NCBI GenBank assembly: GCA_022782405.1
Contig: JALFNK010000001.1
Coordinates: 62,001 to 126,000, forward strand
DNA length: 64,000 nt
Direction of reading: 5' to 3'
Source: Alistipes sp.
GTDB lineage: Bacteria > Bacteroidota > Bacteroidia > Bacteroidales > Rikenellaceae
Part shown: positions 7,813-16,218 of the stretch, one piece after another
Layout: every line of letters begins with the position of its first letter
Position numbering within the stretch: position 1 is the first letter of the stretch
Notes under the pieces: generated by a model
What the model saw: the letters and a program-made list of their open reading frames with translations, nothing else
Database searches by the model: none
Told to the model about the DNA's origin: nothing
Position numbers and translations under genes: made by a program

Positions 7813-8276
7813 TGTTCGTCGTAGGCCTCAAGGATCTGCCGATAGTGGTTCTTGGTGTCCACTTTCGTGAAAATCCGTTCGATGCGTCCTTCGGGATCGA
7901 TGACGAACGTCGTGCGCAGCACGCCCATGTATTTGCGGCCGTACATCGATTTTTCGGCCCATACGCCGTAGGCTTCGCACACCGAGTGGTCCGTATCAGC
8001 CAGCAATGTGAAGTTCAGGTCGTGCTTCGCACAGAAATTCCGGTGCGATTGCTCGCTGTCGGGACTTACGCCGACGATGCGGAATCCGCGTCGGGTCAGT
8101 TCCTCTTTTCCGTCGCGCAGGCTCTTGGCTTCGAGCGTGCACCCCGAGGTGTTGTCCTTCGGGTAGAAATAGAGGATCGTGCGCTGTCCCTTGAGGTCGG
8201 CGAGCGTCAGCCGTTCGCCCTGCTGCGTTACGGAACTGAAATCGGGTGCCGGATCTCCGGCCTTGAGTTGCGTCAT
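7809..8276 (-). CDS. bcp: thioredoxin-dependent thiol peroxidase, Bcp/PrxQ family
   Basis: 155 residues from the ATG at 8276 (MTQLKAGDPAPDFSS). An in-frame ATG at 8300 lies upstream of the expected transcription start set by TATCTTTG at 8302-8309, so the shorter form is preferred. The peroxidatic Cys46 is in 'YPKDNTSGCTLEAKSLRD'. The resolving Cys found five residues later in E. coli Bcp is absent here (the sequence is CTLEAK); another Cys near residue 92 or 104 could serve. The enzyme reduces peroxides in the cytoplasm with thioredoxin. It is the first gene of the bcp-hypothetical-recA-spoT cluster. Confidence 0.93.
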   Translation of the reverse strand: MTQLKAGDPAPDFSSVTQQGERLTLADLKGQRTILYFYPKDNTSGCTLEAKSLRDGKEELTRRGFRIVGVSPDSEQSHRNFCAKHDLNFTLLADTDHSVCEAYGVWAEKSMYGRKYMGVLRTTFVIDPEGRIERIFTKVDTKNHYRQILEAYDEQ

Positions 8277-8301
8277 CGTTTCGTTACATGAAATTTTCAC
8301 T

Positions 8302-8309
8302 CAAAGATA
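8302..8309 (-). promoter_or_regulatory. -7 promoter element (TATCTTTG) of the bcp-recA-spoT cluster
   Basis: TATCTTTG on the minus strand is an exact TAnnTTTG, 25 bases before the preferred bcp ATG. It rules out the upstream in-frame ATG at 8300 as the main start. Confidence 0.6.
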
Positions 8310-8358
8310 GGAAATCTTCCCCGTATTTCCGCGCTTTCGGGCCACTTTTTTGCGGTCG

Positions 8359-8571
8359 TCAGTCCCATTGATAGGTAACCTCGATCTGTTCGTTGAACTC
8401 CTCCTGCGTCGTGTTGAGTCTTTTGCGACAGGCCGGGCATCGGATTGCCGATTCCGTTTCGACATATTCGCCGCACCCGACGCAGGCCGGAAGCATGCCG
8501 TAGCCGGGTTGCATGTAGTGGTCGAAACGCGCGCCGCAATGTTTGCAGCGGATTTTGTAAGCTGTTCCCAT
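8359..8571 (-). CDS. small zinc-ribbon protein
   Basis: 70 residues with eight Cys in pairs: C-x2-C (CKHC), C-x2-C (CVGC), C-x2-C (CPAC) and flanking residues, so one or two zinc-ribbon folds are likely. The order is MGTAYKIRCKHCG, then LPACVGCGEYVE, then AIRCPACRKRL and an acidic tail. The function is unknown; such proteins often bind RNA or act as adaptors. It lies between the WYL regulator and bcp on the same strand. A perfect 8-bp inverted repeat (8616-8636) sits in its promoter region, so it looks independently regulated. Confidence 0.75.
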   Translation of the reverse strand: MGTAYKIRCKHCGARFDHYMQPGYGMLPACVGCGEYVETESAIRCPACRKRLNTTQEEFNEQIEVTYQWD

Positions 8572-8615
8572 GATCGTAACGTTTTATTGGTTCACGGGAC
8601 AAAGGAACGGCGCTG

Positions 8616-8636
8616 TTGTGTCATCTTTTGACACAA
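8616..8636. promoter_or_regulatory. palindromic operator candidate TTGTGTCA-N5-TGACACAA
   Basis: A perfect 8-bp inverted repeat with a 5-bp spacer lies in the 94-bp gap between the WYL regulator stop (8666) and the zinc-ribbon gene start (8571). Neither arm is followed by a T-run, so it does not look like a terminator. Its position 45-65 bases before the start codon overlaps the expected promoter zone. The WYL or TetR protein encoded next door is the natural candidate binder (inference). Confidence 0.5.
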
Positions 8637-8665
8637 ATTTATTTTATGGGGAAAATTAAGGCGAT

Positions 8666-9565
8666 TTATCCGAGGGTGTGTTTGCGCAGGTACTCCTTGA
8701 GGTATTCGGTCAACTCGGGCGAATCGACGATGCGTATATCGTCCAACAGGCCGACGACGAAGCGTCCGATACCGGCCATGCCGGCCACTTCGGTATCGAG
8801 CAGCCATCGTCCTCTTCGGATCGGTTTGAGGTCGCATTCGGCCAACGGGTACTCTTCGCATAGGAGGCTCGATGCGAGCAGTCCCAGTTCAAGCCGGACG
8901 CGTATGCGCCGGTCGCCGTGCATGCGGAAGGCATCGATGAATCCTTCGTGATGCGCCTCGGCATGCTCCCAGGGGATGTCTGTTGTCTCGACGTTGCCGA
9001 TGCGGGCGGTTTTGAAGAGTTTGGAGGTTGCGCTTTCGGGGTCGTAGCACCACACCTGCACATAGTTCGTCGTGAAGGCGAAGGGCTCTACCCTGCGGTC
9101 GCGCACCTCGCCGCCGTGTGCCGAGCGGTACCCGTGCAGGATGACCTGCCGCCGTTCTTCGATGGCCTCGATCAGACGGCGGATGTTCGGGGCGTTTTTG
9201 CCGCGTACGACCGTGTCGGCCAGCACCTTGTTGTCATAGACCGAATAGAGCTTGCGTTTGAGATTCTGCTTCAGCAGGTTTGTGTCGTCGATGTTTTCGA
9301 TGGCGCTCTTCAGAATTACGGCCTCCTCCTCGGTGAAATGGACCAGCTGCGAGATATCGCGGAAATGCGGCGACTGTTTGTCGATGCGGATGCAGTCGCC
9401 CGTTTTCTTGATGACGAAGCCGGCTTCGCGGAACGTGTCGATATAACGGTAGACCGTACGGCGCGACATGTCAAGCCGCTCGGCCAGTTGATCGACATTG
9501 TAGGTCGTGTTGGCCGTCAGCATCTTCATCAGCCGCAGCAGGCGTTCGAGTTTGGGTTGATCCAT
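8666..9565 (-). CDS. WYL-domain transcriptional regulator
   Basis: 299 residues. The N-terminal DeoR/HTH_11-type winged helix is visible (LAERLDMSRRTVYRYIDTFR, residues 28-47). The central WYL domain shows the ligand-binding region around 'VEPFAFTTNYVQVWCYDPES' with the basic and aromatic pattern of the family, and a C-terminal WCX extension ends near 299. WYL proteins sense small molecules or nucleic acid and act as activators or repressors. The gene starts ten bases after the upstream TetR gene, so the two regulators form one operon. A palindrome lies 30 bases beyond its stop. Confidence 0.88.
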   Translation of the reverse strand: MDQPKLERLLRLMKMLTANTTYNVDQLAERLDMSRRTVYRYIDTFREAGFVIKKTGDCIRIDKQSPHFRDISQLVHFTEEEAVILKSAIENIDDTNLLKQNLKRKLYSVYDNKVLADTVVRGKNAPNIRRLIEAIEERRQVILHGYRSAHGGEVRDRRVEPFAFTTNYVQVWCYDPESATSKLFKTARIGNVETTDIPWEHAEAHHEGFIDAFRMHGDRRIRVRLELGLLASSLLCEEYPLAECDLKPIRRGRWLLDTEVAGMAGIGRFVVGLLDDIRIVDSPELTEYLKEYLRKHTLG

Positions 9566-9574
9566 GGTCGGAAT

Positions 9575-10192
9575 TCAGGCTTCGCTGAGCTCATACCGAA
9601 GCCTGTATCGGTCCACTAGCTGCAGCCCTTCGGCGGTGGCGATGCCCCGGAAGAAGGTGCTGATGATCTGCATGAAGGCTTTTCGTTCGGAGATGCCTTC
9701 GGGCGGGATCAGTTCGTGGTGCGTTACGGCCGAGGCCGAGTAGTATAGAGCCGATATGGCCAGGTCGATGTGGAAATTGTCGATGAAGAGTCCTCCGTCG
9801 ATACCCTTGCGCAGCATCGCCCGCAGTTCTTCGCGGTTGCGTGCGGCTCCTTCGTGAATTAGCCGGTCGTGTACGGCGGGATAGGAGCGCTTGAGGGCAT
9901 TCATCATCCGCCCTACCTGTTCCGAGCGGTCCAGGATGTCGTTGAGTACGATGAAAAGCTGTTCCAATACATCTGCAGCTCCGGCGCTTATGGCGGTCTG
10001 TTGTCGGCGGATCTCCTCGAAATAGCAGACCATGGCCTCATGGAGCAGTCCCTCCTTGTCGCCGAACAGGTCGTAAAGTACGCGCTTCGAGACGCCCAGT
10101 TGTCGGGCGATGTCGTCCATACGCACCGATTTGAATCCTCGGGCGATGAACATCTGCAAGGCGCGTTCCGCGATATGCTCTCTGGAAGTCAT
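9575..10192 (-). CDS. TetR/AcrR family transcriptional regulator
   Basis: 205 residues from the ATG at 10192 (MTSREHIAERALQMFIARGF). Longer in-frame starts run into the terminator of the next gene and upstream of the promoter TATATTTG at 10212-10219, so they are rejected. The TetR HTH is 'VRMDDIARQLGVSKRVLYDLF' (near residues 22-42). The C-terminal ligand domain is divergent, as is usual. It probably represses nearby or efflux/stress genes; the target is unknown. It is co-directional with the WYL regulator. Confidence 0.9.
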   Translation of the reverse strand: MTSREHIAERALQMFIARGFKSVRMDDIARQLGVSKRVLYDLFGDKEGLLHEAMVCYFEEIRRQQTAISAGAADVLEQLFIVLNDILDRSEQVGRMMNALKRSYPAVHDRLIHEGAARNREELRAMLRKGIDGGLFIDNFHIDLAISALYYSASAVTHHELIPPEGISERKAFMQIISTFFRGIATAEGLQLVDRYRLRYELSEA

Positions 10193-10211
10193 GGGGAGAC
10201 GGTTTATCAAA

Positions 10212-10219
10212 CAAATATA
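10212..10219 (-). promoter_or_regulatory. -7 promoter element (TATATTTG) for TetR-WYL pair
   Basis: TATATTTG on the minus strand fits TAnnTTTG, 19 bases before the TetR-type ATG. The surrounding T-rich tract also contains further TTTG copies. Confidence 0.5.
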
Positions 10220-10292
10220 CAAAAAAATATGCAAAAATCGTGAAATACCCCGGTTTTTCACCCTTTCGGATGTCTGTTCACGTCCTTCCGGC

Positions 10293-10331
10293 ATAAAAAA
10301 ACTCCGCCGCAAAGCCTTGCAGCGGAGTTTT
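10293..10331 (-). terminator. rho-independent terminator after POT transporter
   Basis: Arms AAAACTCCGC / GCGGAGTTTT (10298-10307 and 10322-10331), extended by inner GCAA/TTGC pairing, are followed on the minus strand by a run of T at 10295-10300. It lies 21 bases after the transporter stop. Confidence 0.85.
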
Positions 10332-10351
10332 GGGGGCTGCCCAGCTGCGGG

Positions 10352-12031
10352 TCAGGCAGCCGTGGCGTTTTCGAGTTTCTTCATGATTGAGAAGATAAAG
10401 AGCGCCGAGAGCAGGCAGAGCACGATCAGCACGCTCCATACCATCCAGAGGGCCATTCCGCTGCCCCAGAGGTATCCGATGAGCGATGTTGCGTAGTTGC
10501 CCACGGCCGTTGCGGCGAACCAGCAGCCCATCATCATACCCTTGTACTTCGGGGGAGCCACCTTCGACACGAAGGAGATACCCATGGGCGAAAGGAGCAG
10601 TTCGGCGAAGGTCAGCACCAGGTAGGTCGAGATAAGCCAGTTCTGCGAGACGAAAGTGTCGCTGGCGCCTGCTGCCTTGACTTCGGCGGGCGACATCAGG
10701 CCGAACGATCCGATCGTGAGGATGAGGAATCCCAGGGCGGCGATCACCATGCCCATGCCGATCTTGCGGGGCGCCGAGGGCTCCTTGCCCTTGCGGGCGA
10801 GCGAGGCGAAGAGGGCCACCGACAGCGGCGTGAGAGCCACGACGTAGAAGGGATTGAACTGCTGGAACACCTGCGGCAGGATGTGTACCGGATCGGGCGT
10901 GATGGTCCAGCGGTAATAGAGGGCCGCGAGGGCTGCTACGACGGCTGCGGCACTGATGAGCTTTCCGCGGCTCTTTTCCGACTGGAAGAGCCCTACCAGA
11001 CCGTATACGGCCACAAGCACCAGTACGAGGTTCAGAATATCGAAAGCCATGCGGGTGATGCCGGTAGCCTCGGAGGTTGTGTAGTCGCGTGCGAAGAAGG
11101 TCATTGTCGAACCGTTCTGGTGGAAGGCCATCCAGAAGAAGATCACCACGGCGAAGACGAGCATAAGGGCCGTAATGCGCGATTTTGTCTGCGCGGGGGT
11201 CAGCTCGACCTGTGCGGCGGCGCCGCTGGCGGCTTGCTGTTGAGCCGTTACGTCGGCATGCTTGAAGGTCTTGCGGAAGGCGATGTAAATGATATAGGAG
11301 ACGATCAGCGAGATGCAGGCCACGGCGAATCCCATGTTGTAGGCCGAGGAGAGCTTCTCGATGTAGTGCGACGAGAAGGCTGCCAGGTCTGCGGCGTTTC
11401 CGCCGACGGCAGCAGCGAGGCGCTGCAACTCGGCCAGCGGCTCGGCGGGCATTTTGGCACCAAGATCGAGGTACTGGTGGGCCAGAGCGGGGATCTGACC
11501 GTTATAGATCAGTCCGTCCTGCGCGAGGAAATGGTTGGTGATCCAGGTGGCCATCGAGGGGGCGAACATGGCGCCGATGTTGATGGCCATGTAGAAGATC
11601 GAGAAGGCGCTGTCGCGCTTGGCCGCATAGGCCGGGTCGTCGTAGAGATTACCGACCATGACCTGGAGATTCCCCTTGAAGAGACCCGTGCCGCAGGCGA
11701 TCAGAGCCAGGGCCAGGAACATCAGGGCCTGGGCTGCAAATCCCGTTCCCGTAGGTATGGACAGCAGGGCGTATCCGCCGAACATGACGAAGATGCCGAG
11801 TGTAACCATCCGTCCGAATCCGAACTTGTCGGCCAGGATGCCGCCGAAGAAGGGCATGAAGTAGACGGCGGCGAGGAAGATGCCGTAAATCTGGGTGGTT
11901 ACGGCTTCCGTGTAGCCGAATTTTGCCTGCAGAAACAGGGTGAAGATCGCAAGCATGGTGTAGTAGCCGAACCGCTCGCCCGTATTGGCCAGCGAGAGGG
12001 CGTACAGACCTTTGGGTTGTCCTTTGAACAT
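10352..12031 (-). CDS. POT family proton-dependent oligopeptide transporter
   Basis: 559 residues, multi-spanning MFS fold. The N-terminus 'MFKGQPKGLYALSLANTGERFGYYTMLAIFTLFLQ' contains the POT hallmark E-R-F-x-Y-Y that couples protons, and 'GGILADKFGFGRMV' is the following MFS loop. An extended middle loop (about residues 175-215) and two extra helices are typical of bacterial POTs. It imports di- and tripeptides across the inner membrane. It is transcribed divergently from the branching enzyme gene with its own TATCTTTG promoter, and ends at a strong terminator. Substrate preference cannot be read from the sequence. Confidence 0.93.
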   Translation of the reverse strand: MFKGQPKGLYALSLANTGERFGYYTMLAIFTLFLQAKFGYTEAVTTQIYGIFLAAVYFMPFFGGILADKFGFGRMVTLGIFVMFGGYALLSIPTGTGFAAQALMFLALALIACGTGLFKGNLQVMVGNLYDDPAYAAKRDSAFSIFYMAINIGAMFAPSMATWITNHFLAQDGLIYNGQIPALAHQYLDLGAKMPAEPLAELQRLAAAVGGNAADLAAFSSHYIEKLSSAYNMGFAVACISLIVSYIIYIAFRKTFKHADVTAQQQAASGAAAQVELTPAQTKSRITALMLVFAVVIFFWMAFHQNGSTMTFFARDYTTSEATGITRMAFDILNLVLVLVAVYGLVGLFQSEKSRGKLISAAAVVAALAALYYRWTITPDPVHILPQVFQQFNPFYVVALTPLSVALFASLARKGKEPSAPRKIGMGMVIAALGFLILTIGSFGLMSPAEVKAAGASDTFVSQNWLISTYLVLTFAELLLSPMGISFVSKVAPPKYKGMMMGCWFAATAVGNYATSLIGYLWGSGMALWMVWSVLIVLCLLSALFIFSIMKKLENATAA

Positions 12032-12063
12032 AACTGTTTGGGGGTTAAATTAAAGTTCGGAGA

Positions 12064-12071
12064 CAAAGATA
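12064..12071 (-). promoter_or_regulatory. -7 promoter element (TATCTTTG) for POT transporter
   Basis: An exact TAnnTTTG on the minus strand, 33 bases before the transporter ATG. It is 13 bases from the opposing branching-enzyme element, so the two divergent promoters are interleaved. Confidence 0.6.
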
Positions 12072-12084
12072 GAAAAATTTTCGT

Positions 12085-12092
12085 TATTTTTG
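12085..12092 (+). promoter_or_regulatory. -7 promoter element (TATTTTTG) for glgB
   Basis: TATTTTTG matches TAnnTTTG and predicts a start of transcription about 20 bases before the glgB ATG at 12118. Confidence 0.55.
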
Positions 12093-12117
12093 TATATAAC
12101 CGTATATATCCCGCCCT

Positions 12118-14154
12118 ATGGAGAAAAATACCGATCTGTTGCCGATCGTCGCGCGCGACGAATGGCTCCGCCCTGCGGCCGATGCGATCGAACGGCGCCA
12201 TGCGCGTTATCTCGACAAACTGGAGGCGGTCCGCCGCTCGTCGGGGACGCTTGTCGATTACGCCAACGGATACCGCTATTTCGGCTGGCAGTGGGACGAG
12301 ACGCTCGACGGCTGGTGGCTGCGCGAGTGGCTTCCCGGCGCGGAGGACGTCTACGTCTTCGGCGATTTCAACAACTGGCAGCGCACCGAGATCCGCATGC
12401 ACAAGGATGCTTCGGGTGTTTGGAGCGCCTTTTTCCCGGCGGCGATGTATCGCGACCGCCTCACGCACGGCTCGCTCTACAAGATCCACGTCCACGGCGA
12501 CAACGGCTGGCATGACCGCATTCCGGCCTATGCGCGGCGTGTGGTGCAGGACGATGCGACGAAGGACTACACGGCCCAGTTCTGGGCCCCGCCCGAGCCG
12601 TTCGACTGGCGGGGCGATGACTTCGACGCCTCGCAGGTCGGGAGTCTGCTTATCTACGAGGCGCATGTGGGCATGGCCCAGGAGCGCGAGGGGGTCGGCA
12701 CCTACCGCGAGTTTACCGAAAAGATCCTGCCGATCATCAAGCGCGACGGCTACAATGCCGTGCAGCTCATGGCCATAGCCGAGCACCCCTATTACGGTTC
12801 GTTCGGCTACCACGTTTCGAGTTTCTTCGCCCCGACGTCGCGCTGCGGAACGCCCGAGGAGCTCAAGGAACTCGTGCGGCGGGCGCACGAACTGGGCCTG
12901 GCGGTCATCATGGACCTCGTGCACGCCCACTATGTGAAGAACCTGAACGAGGGGATCAACGAACTCGACGGCACGGACCACCTCTATTCGCGGCCGGGCG
13001 AGGCGGGCAACCAACCCTACTGGGATTCGAAACTCTTCGATTACGGCAAGGGCGAGGTGCAGCACTTCCTGCTCTCGAACATCAAGTACTGGCTCGACGA
13101 ATTCCATTTCGACGGCTTCCGCTTCGACGGTGTAACCTCGATGATCTACCACCACCACGGCTATGTCGCCTTCGACAGCCGCGACCGCTATTTCGATGCC
13201 GGGGTCAATGAGGACGCCCTTGACTACCTGACCCTCGCCAACCGGCTCATCCACGACTTCCGGCCGTCGGCCGTAACGATTGCCGAGGATGTGAGCGGCA
13301 TGCCGGGCATGTGCATCCCGATCGACGACGGCGGCATCGGCTTCGACTACCGCCTGGGCATGGCCATCCCCGACTTCTGGATCCGGCTGCTCAAGGATAT
13401 TCCCGACGAGGAGTGGAACATCTGGGAGATGTGGTCGGTGATGACCAACCGCCTGCCGGGCGTGAAGACCGTGGCTTACGCCGAATCGCACGACCAGGCG
13501 CTCGTCGGCGACAAGACCATCGCCTTCCGGCTGATGGATAAGGAGATGTACTTCCATATGGACCGGGCTTCGGATAATCTGGTGATCGACCGCGGCATGG
13601 CGCTCCACAAGATGATCCGTCTGATGACGATCTCCACGGGCGGCGAGGCCTATCTCAACTTCATGGGCAACGAATTCGGCCATCCCGAATGGATCGACTT
13701 CCCGCGCGAAGGCAACGGCTGGAGCTATGCCCATGCGCGCCGTCAGTGGTCGCTGGCGCGCAACGGCCTGTTGCGCTATTCGTGGCTCGGGGATTTCGAC
13801 CGGGCGATGATCCGCCTCGTGCGCAAATACAAGGTGCTTGCCGACGGCTATCCCTACAACCTGCTTATGGACGAGCATAACAAGACGATGGTCTTTTCGC
13901 ACGGCCGCCTGCTGTTTGTCTTCAACTGGCATCCTACGACATCGATTCCCGACTATGAGCTTCCCGTGCAGGCACCGGGCAAATACGTCCCGGTACTTTC
14001 GACCGACGAACGGCGTTTCGGCGGACAGGAACGGCAGGCGATGGATTCCGAACACTTCTCGTTCAACGTTCCCGGCGACGACGGCCATGAGTATCCCCGT
14101 ATCCGGATCTACAACACCTCGCGGACGGCGACGGTCTATCTGCGGCGACGGTAA
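12118..14154 (+). CDS. glgB: 1,4-alpha-glucan branching enzyme (GH13, eukaryote-like type)
   Basis: 678 residues. It has an N-terminal CBM48-type module (WLPGAEDVYVFGDFNNWQRT, about 82-101) followed by the GH13 barrel. The three catalytic positions are visible: nucleophile Asp in 'FDGFRFDGVTSM', acid/base Glu in 'VTIAEDVSGMPG', and the third Asp in 'YAESHDQALVGDK'. The end motif 'MGNEFGHPEWIDFPREGN' and the overall length resemble plant/animal GBE rather than the E. coli type. It introduces alpha-1,6 branches into glycogen in the cytoplasm. It stands alone between a divergent peptide transporter and a convergent VWA gene; no other glycogen gene is present in the window. Confidence 0.93.
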   Translation: MEKNTDLLPIVARDEWLRPAADAIERRHARYLDKLEAVRRSSGTLVDYANGYRYFGWQWDETLDGWWLREWLPGAEDVYVFGDFNNWQRTEIRMHKDASGVWSAFFPAAMYRDRLTHGSLYKIHVHGDNGWHDRIPAYARRVVQDDATKDYTAQFWAPPEPFDWRGDDFDASQVGSLLIYEAHVGMAQEREGVGTYREFTEKILPIIKRDGYNAVQLMAIAEHPYYGSFGYHVSSFFAPTSRCGTPEELKELVRRAHELGLAVIMDLVHAHYVKNLNEGINELDGTDHLYSRPGEAGNQPYWDSKLFDYGKGEVQHFLLSNIKYWLDEFHFDGFRFDGVTSMIYHHHGYVAFDSRDRYFDAGVNEDALDYLTLANRLIHDFRPSAVTIAEDVSGMPGMCIPIDDGGIGFDYRLGMAIPDFWIRLLKDIPDEEWNIWEMWSVMTNRLPGVKTVAYAESHDQALVGDKTIAFRLMDKEMYFHMDRASDNLVIDRGMALHKMIRLMTISTGGEAYLNFMGNEFGHPEWIDFPREGNGWSYAHARRQWSLARNGLLRYSWLGDFDRAMIRLVRKYKVLADGYPYNLLMDEHNKTMVFSHGRLLFVFNWHPTTSIPDYELPVQAPGKYVPVLSTDERRFGGQERQAMDSEHFSFNVPGDDGHEYPRIRIYNTSRTATVYLRRR

Positions 14155-14184
14155 GATTGCTCCGGGCGGTGCCGGCTGCCCGAT

Positions 14185-14228
14185 AAAGAAGCGGGACGCA
14201 TCCTTTTGAAGGAGCGTCCCGCTTCTTT
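14185..14228. terminator. bidirectional terminator between glgB and VWA gene
   Basis: A perfect inverted repeat AAAGAAGCGGGACGC / GCGTCCCGCTTCTTT (14185-14199 / 14214-14228) lies between the two convergent genes. T-rich arms at both ends allow use on both strands. Confidence 0.85.
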
Positions 14229-14247
14229 GTCCGCTTTCGGGAGGTGC

Positions 14248-16080
14248 TTACTCCCCCGCCGCTTTCGACTCTCCGGGCTGCAAGCAGTAGTCGTCGCCGC
14301 ACACGGCCTGTGCCACGCGCGCCAGGTCGATGAATTCGCGCCGGTAGCCTTCGGGATCATTCGCGAGACCTTGTTGCGCCAGCCGGATCACCTCGTCCCA
14401 GGTTGCCGTGCCGCGGAAGTCCGACAGCCGGAGCAGCTGTCCGTACATGGCCACGGCTGCCGCAAAGGCGAAGTCGCCCGTCAGCTCCTCCGTGCCGGAG
14501 TCGATAAGCTCCGCCCGGATCATGCGGCTGCGCTCTTCGCCCGGGAGTTTGTAGCGCACCTTCACGGCCAGCGCTTCGGCCGAGGGAATCGTAACTACGG
14601 GCGTGCCCTGGCGCCCCTGATAACGCAGTGCATCCACCGAGCCGGCCGGATGCTCCTCGGCACCCGCGGGTATAAGCTCGTAGAGCGCCGTAACGCAGTG
14701 CCCGGCACCGATCTCCCCGGCATCCTTGCGGTCATCGTTGAAATCCCCGGCTTCAAGCAGGCGGCTTTCGTAACCGATCAGCCGGTAGGAGGCTACCGTT
14801 GCGGGGTTGAACTCCACCTGCATCTTCACGTCGCGGGCTGCGGCCCAGGCCGTGGCGCCGAACTCCCCGAAGAGTACCTTTGCCGCCTCGCGCAGATCAT
14901 CGACATAGGCGTAGTTCCCGTCTCCGTGTTCGGCCATGAGCTGCATCCTGCTGTCCTTATAGTTGCCCATGCCGTATCCGATGACCGACAGCTGCGTTCC
15001 CGAGAGTTTGCGCTGCCGTTCGATCAACGCCTTCATCGCTTCGTCCGACGAGGGCCCGACGTTGAAGTCTCCGTCCGAGCAGAGGATAATGCGGTTGTTA
15101 CCCTTTCCGATGTGGTATTTCCGGGCGATTTCGTAGGCTTTTTCCAGTCCGGCGCCTCCGGCGGTTGCTCCATTGGCCTCCAGTTCGTCGATCAGATCCT
15201 TGATCCGCCGGCGTTCATTGCCCGGGATGTTGCGAGCCAGTACCTGCACTTCGTCGGCATAGGTTACGATCGATACACGGTCTTCGGCGCGGAGGTTGTC
15301 CGTGAGCATTTTCATTGAAGCCTTCACCAGCGGAAGGGGCTGGTGCATCGATCCCGAGACATCGATCAGATAGACGAAATGCGTGGGCGGCAGCTCCGTA
15401 CCTGTGACCTCGCGGGCCTTCAGCCCGATGCGGGCCAGACGGTGTGCCGCATCCCACGGGCAGGGCCCCGCCTCGACCAGGAGCGACAGTGGCGCCTCTT
15501 CGGCGGGTTCGGGATAGTCGTAGTCGAAATAGTTGAGGAACTCCTCGATGCGTACGGCATCCGTTTCGGGTGCGCGTCCCGAGGCGAGGATGCGGCGGCA
15601 GTTGGCATAGGAGGCGCCGTCAGCCTCGAGTGCGAAGGTCGAGAGCGGCTCGTGCAGCGCCGAGCGGAACCGGTTCTCCTCATAGCCGGCATACTCTTCG
15701 CCGGAGAATTCCGCGGGCCGCCCGGTCGTTACGATGCCCGCCATCCGTGTCATGTATGCAGGTACGACAAGGTCCTCCTCCTCGAAAACTACGGACATCG
15801 CATGCAGGGCAACGTCGATCCGCGTGCGTTTGCCGACAGCCACTTTGACGGTGTCGTATCCCAACATGGCGAAGCAGAGCGTGTCGGTGGCTGCCGCCTG
15901 GATTCTGTAGCAGCCCTTGTCGTCGGTTTTCGTGTGGCGGTCGGTGTTCTTGACATGTATCGAGCAGAAGGCCAGCGGATTTCCGGACTCCTCGATGGTT
16001 ACCGTTCCGGAGACGGCGTGCGTCTGCGGCGCCGCACCCAGCGGCAGCAGGCAGGCAAGCAGCAGAATCAGACTTTTCAT
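14248..16080 (-). CDS. secreted von Willebrand factor A protein with N-terminal CarboxypepD-like domain
   Basis: 610 residues. The signal peptide is MKSLILLLACLLPLGAAPQ. Residues ~22-95 form a carboxypeptidase-regulatory-like beta domain (VSGTVTIEESGNPLAFCSIH, then TDDKGCYRIQ), common in Bacteroidetes surface proteins. A VWF N-terminal region (YFDYDYPEPAEE) leads into a VWA domain with the MIDAS motif D-x-S-x-S in 'YLIDVSGSMHQPLPLVK' and the conserved 'IILCSDGDFNVG'. The C-terminal ~180 residues match the DUF3520-type tail of YfbK-like proteins. It is probably a periplasmic or surface adhesion/assembly protein. It lies downstream of the MTA/SAH deaminase gene, separated by a hairpin. Confidence 0.85.
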   Translation of the reverse strand: MKSLILLLACLLPLGAAPQTHAVSGTVTIEESGNPLAFCSIHVKNTDRHTKTDDKGCYRIQAAATDTLCFAMLGYDTVKVAVGKRTRIDVALHAMSVVFEEEDLVVPAYMTRMAGIVTTGRPAEFSGEEYAGYEENRFRSALHEPLSTFALEADGASYANCRRILASGRAPETDAVRIEEFLNYFDYDYPEPAEEAPLSLLVEAGPCPWDAAHRLARIGLKAREVTGTELPPTHFVYLIDVSGSMHQPLPLVKASMKMLTDNLRAEDRVSIVTYADEVQVLARNIPGNERRRIKDLIDELEANGATAGGAGLEKAYEIARKYHIGKGNNRIILCSDGDFNVGPSSDEAMKALIERQRKLSGTQLSVIGYGMGNYKDSRMQLMAEHGDGNYAYVDDLREAAKVLFGEFGATAWAAARDVKMQVEFNPATVASYRLIGYESRLLEAGDFNDDRKDAGEIGAGHCVTALYELIPAGAEEHPAGSVDALRYQGRQGTPVVTIPSAEALAVKVRYKLPGEERSRMIRAELIDSGTEELTGDFAFAAAVAMYGQLLRLSDFRGTATWDEVIRLAQQGLANDPEGYRREFIDLARVAQAVCGDDYCLQPGESKAAGE

Positions 16081-16145
16081 GGGAATGCGGTTTTAGGCTC
16101 TCCCAAGTTACGCAAAAACGCGGGGAAAAGCAAATTCCCGGGCAT

Positions 16146-16174
16146 GAAAATGCGGCGGGCGGAGCCGCATTTTC
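16146..16174 (-). terminator. hairpin downstream of amidohydrolase gene (weak terminator)
   Basis: Inverted repeat GAAAATGCGGC / GCCGCATTTTC with a 7-base loop, 45 bases after the deaminase stop. The T-run is part of the stem only, and the next bases on the minus strand are ATGCCC, so termination may be partial. Confidence 0.45.
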
Positions 16175-16218
16175 GTGATGCGTTTCCGCCCGCCGCCGTT
16201 TTTAGCGGTATTGCCGCC

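Noticed and set aside
11899..14088. 729-codon open frame antisense to the branching enzyme gene
   Set aside because: Same cause; the glgB strand shows all catalytic motifs.
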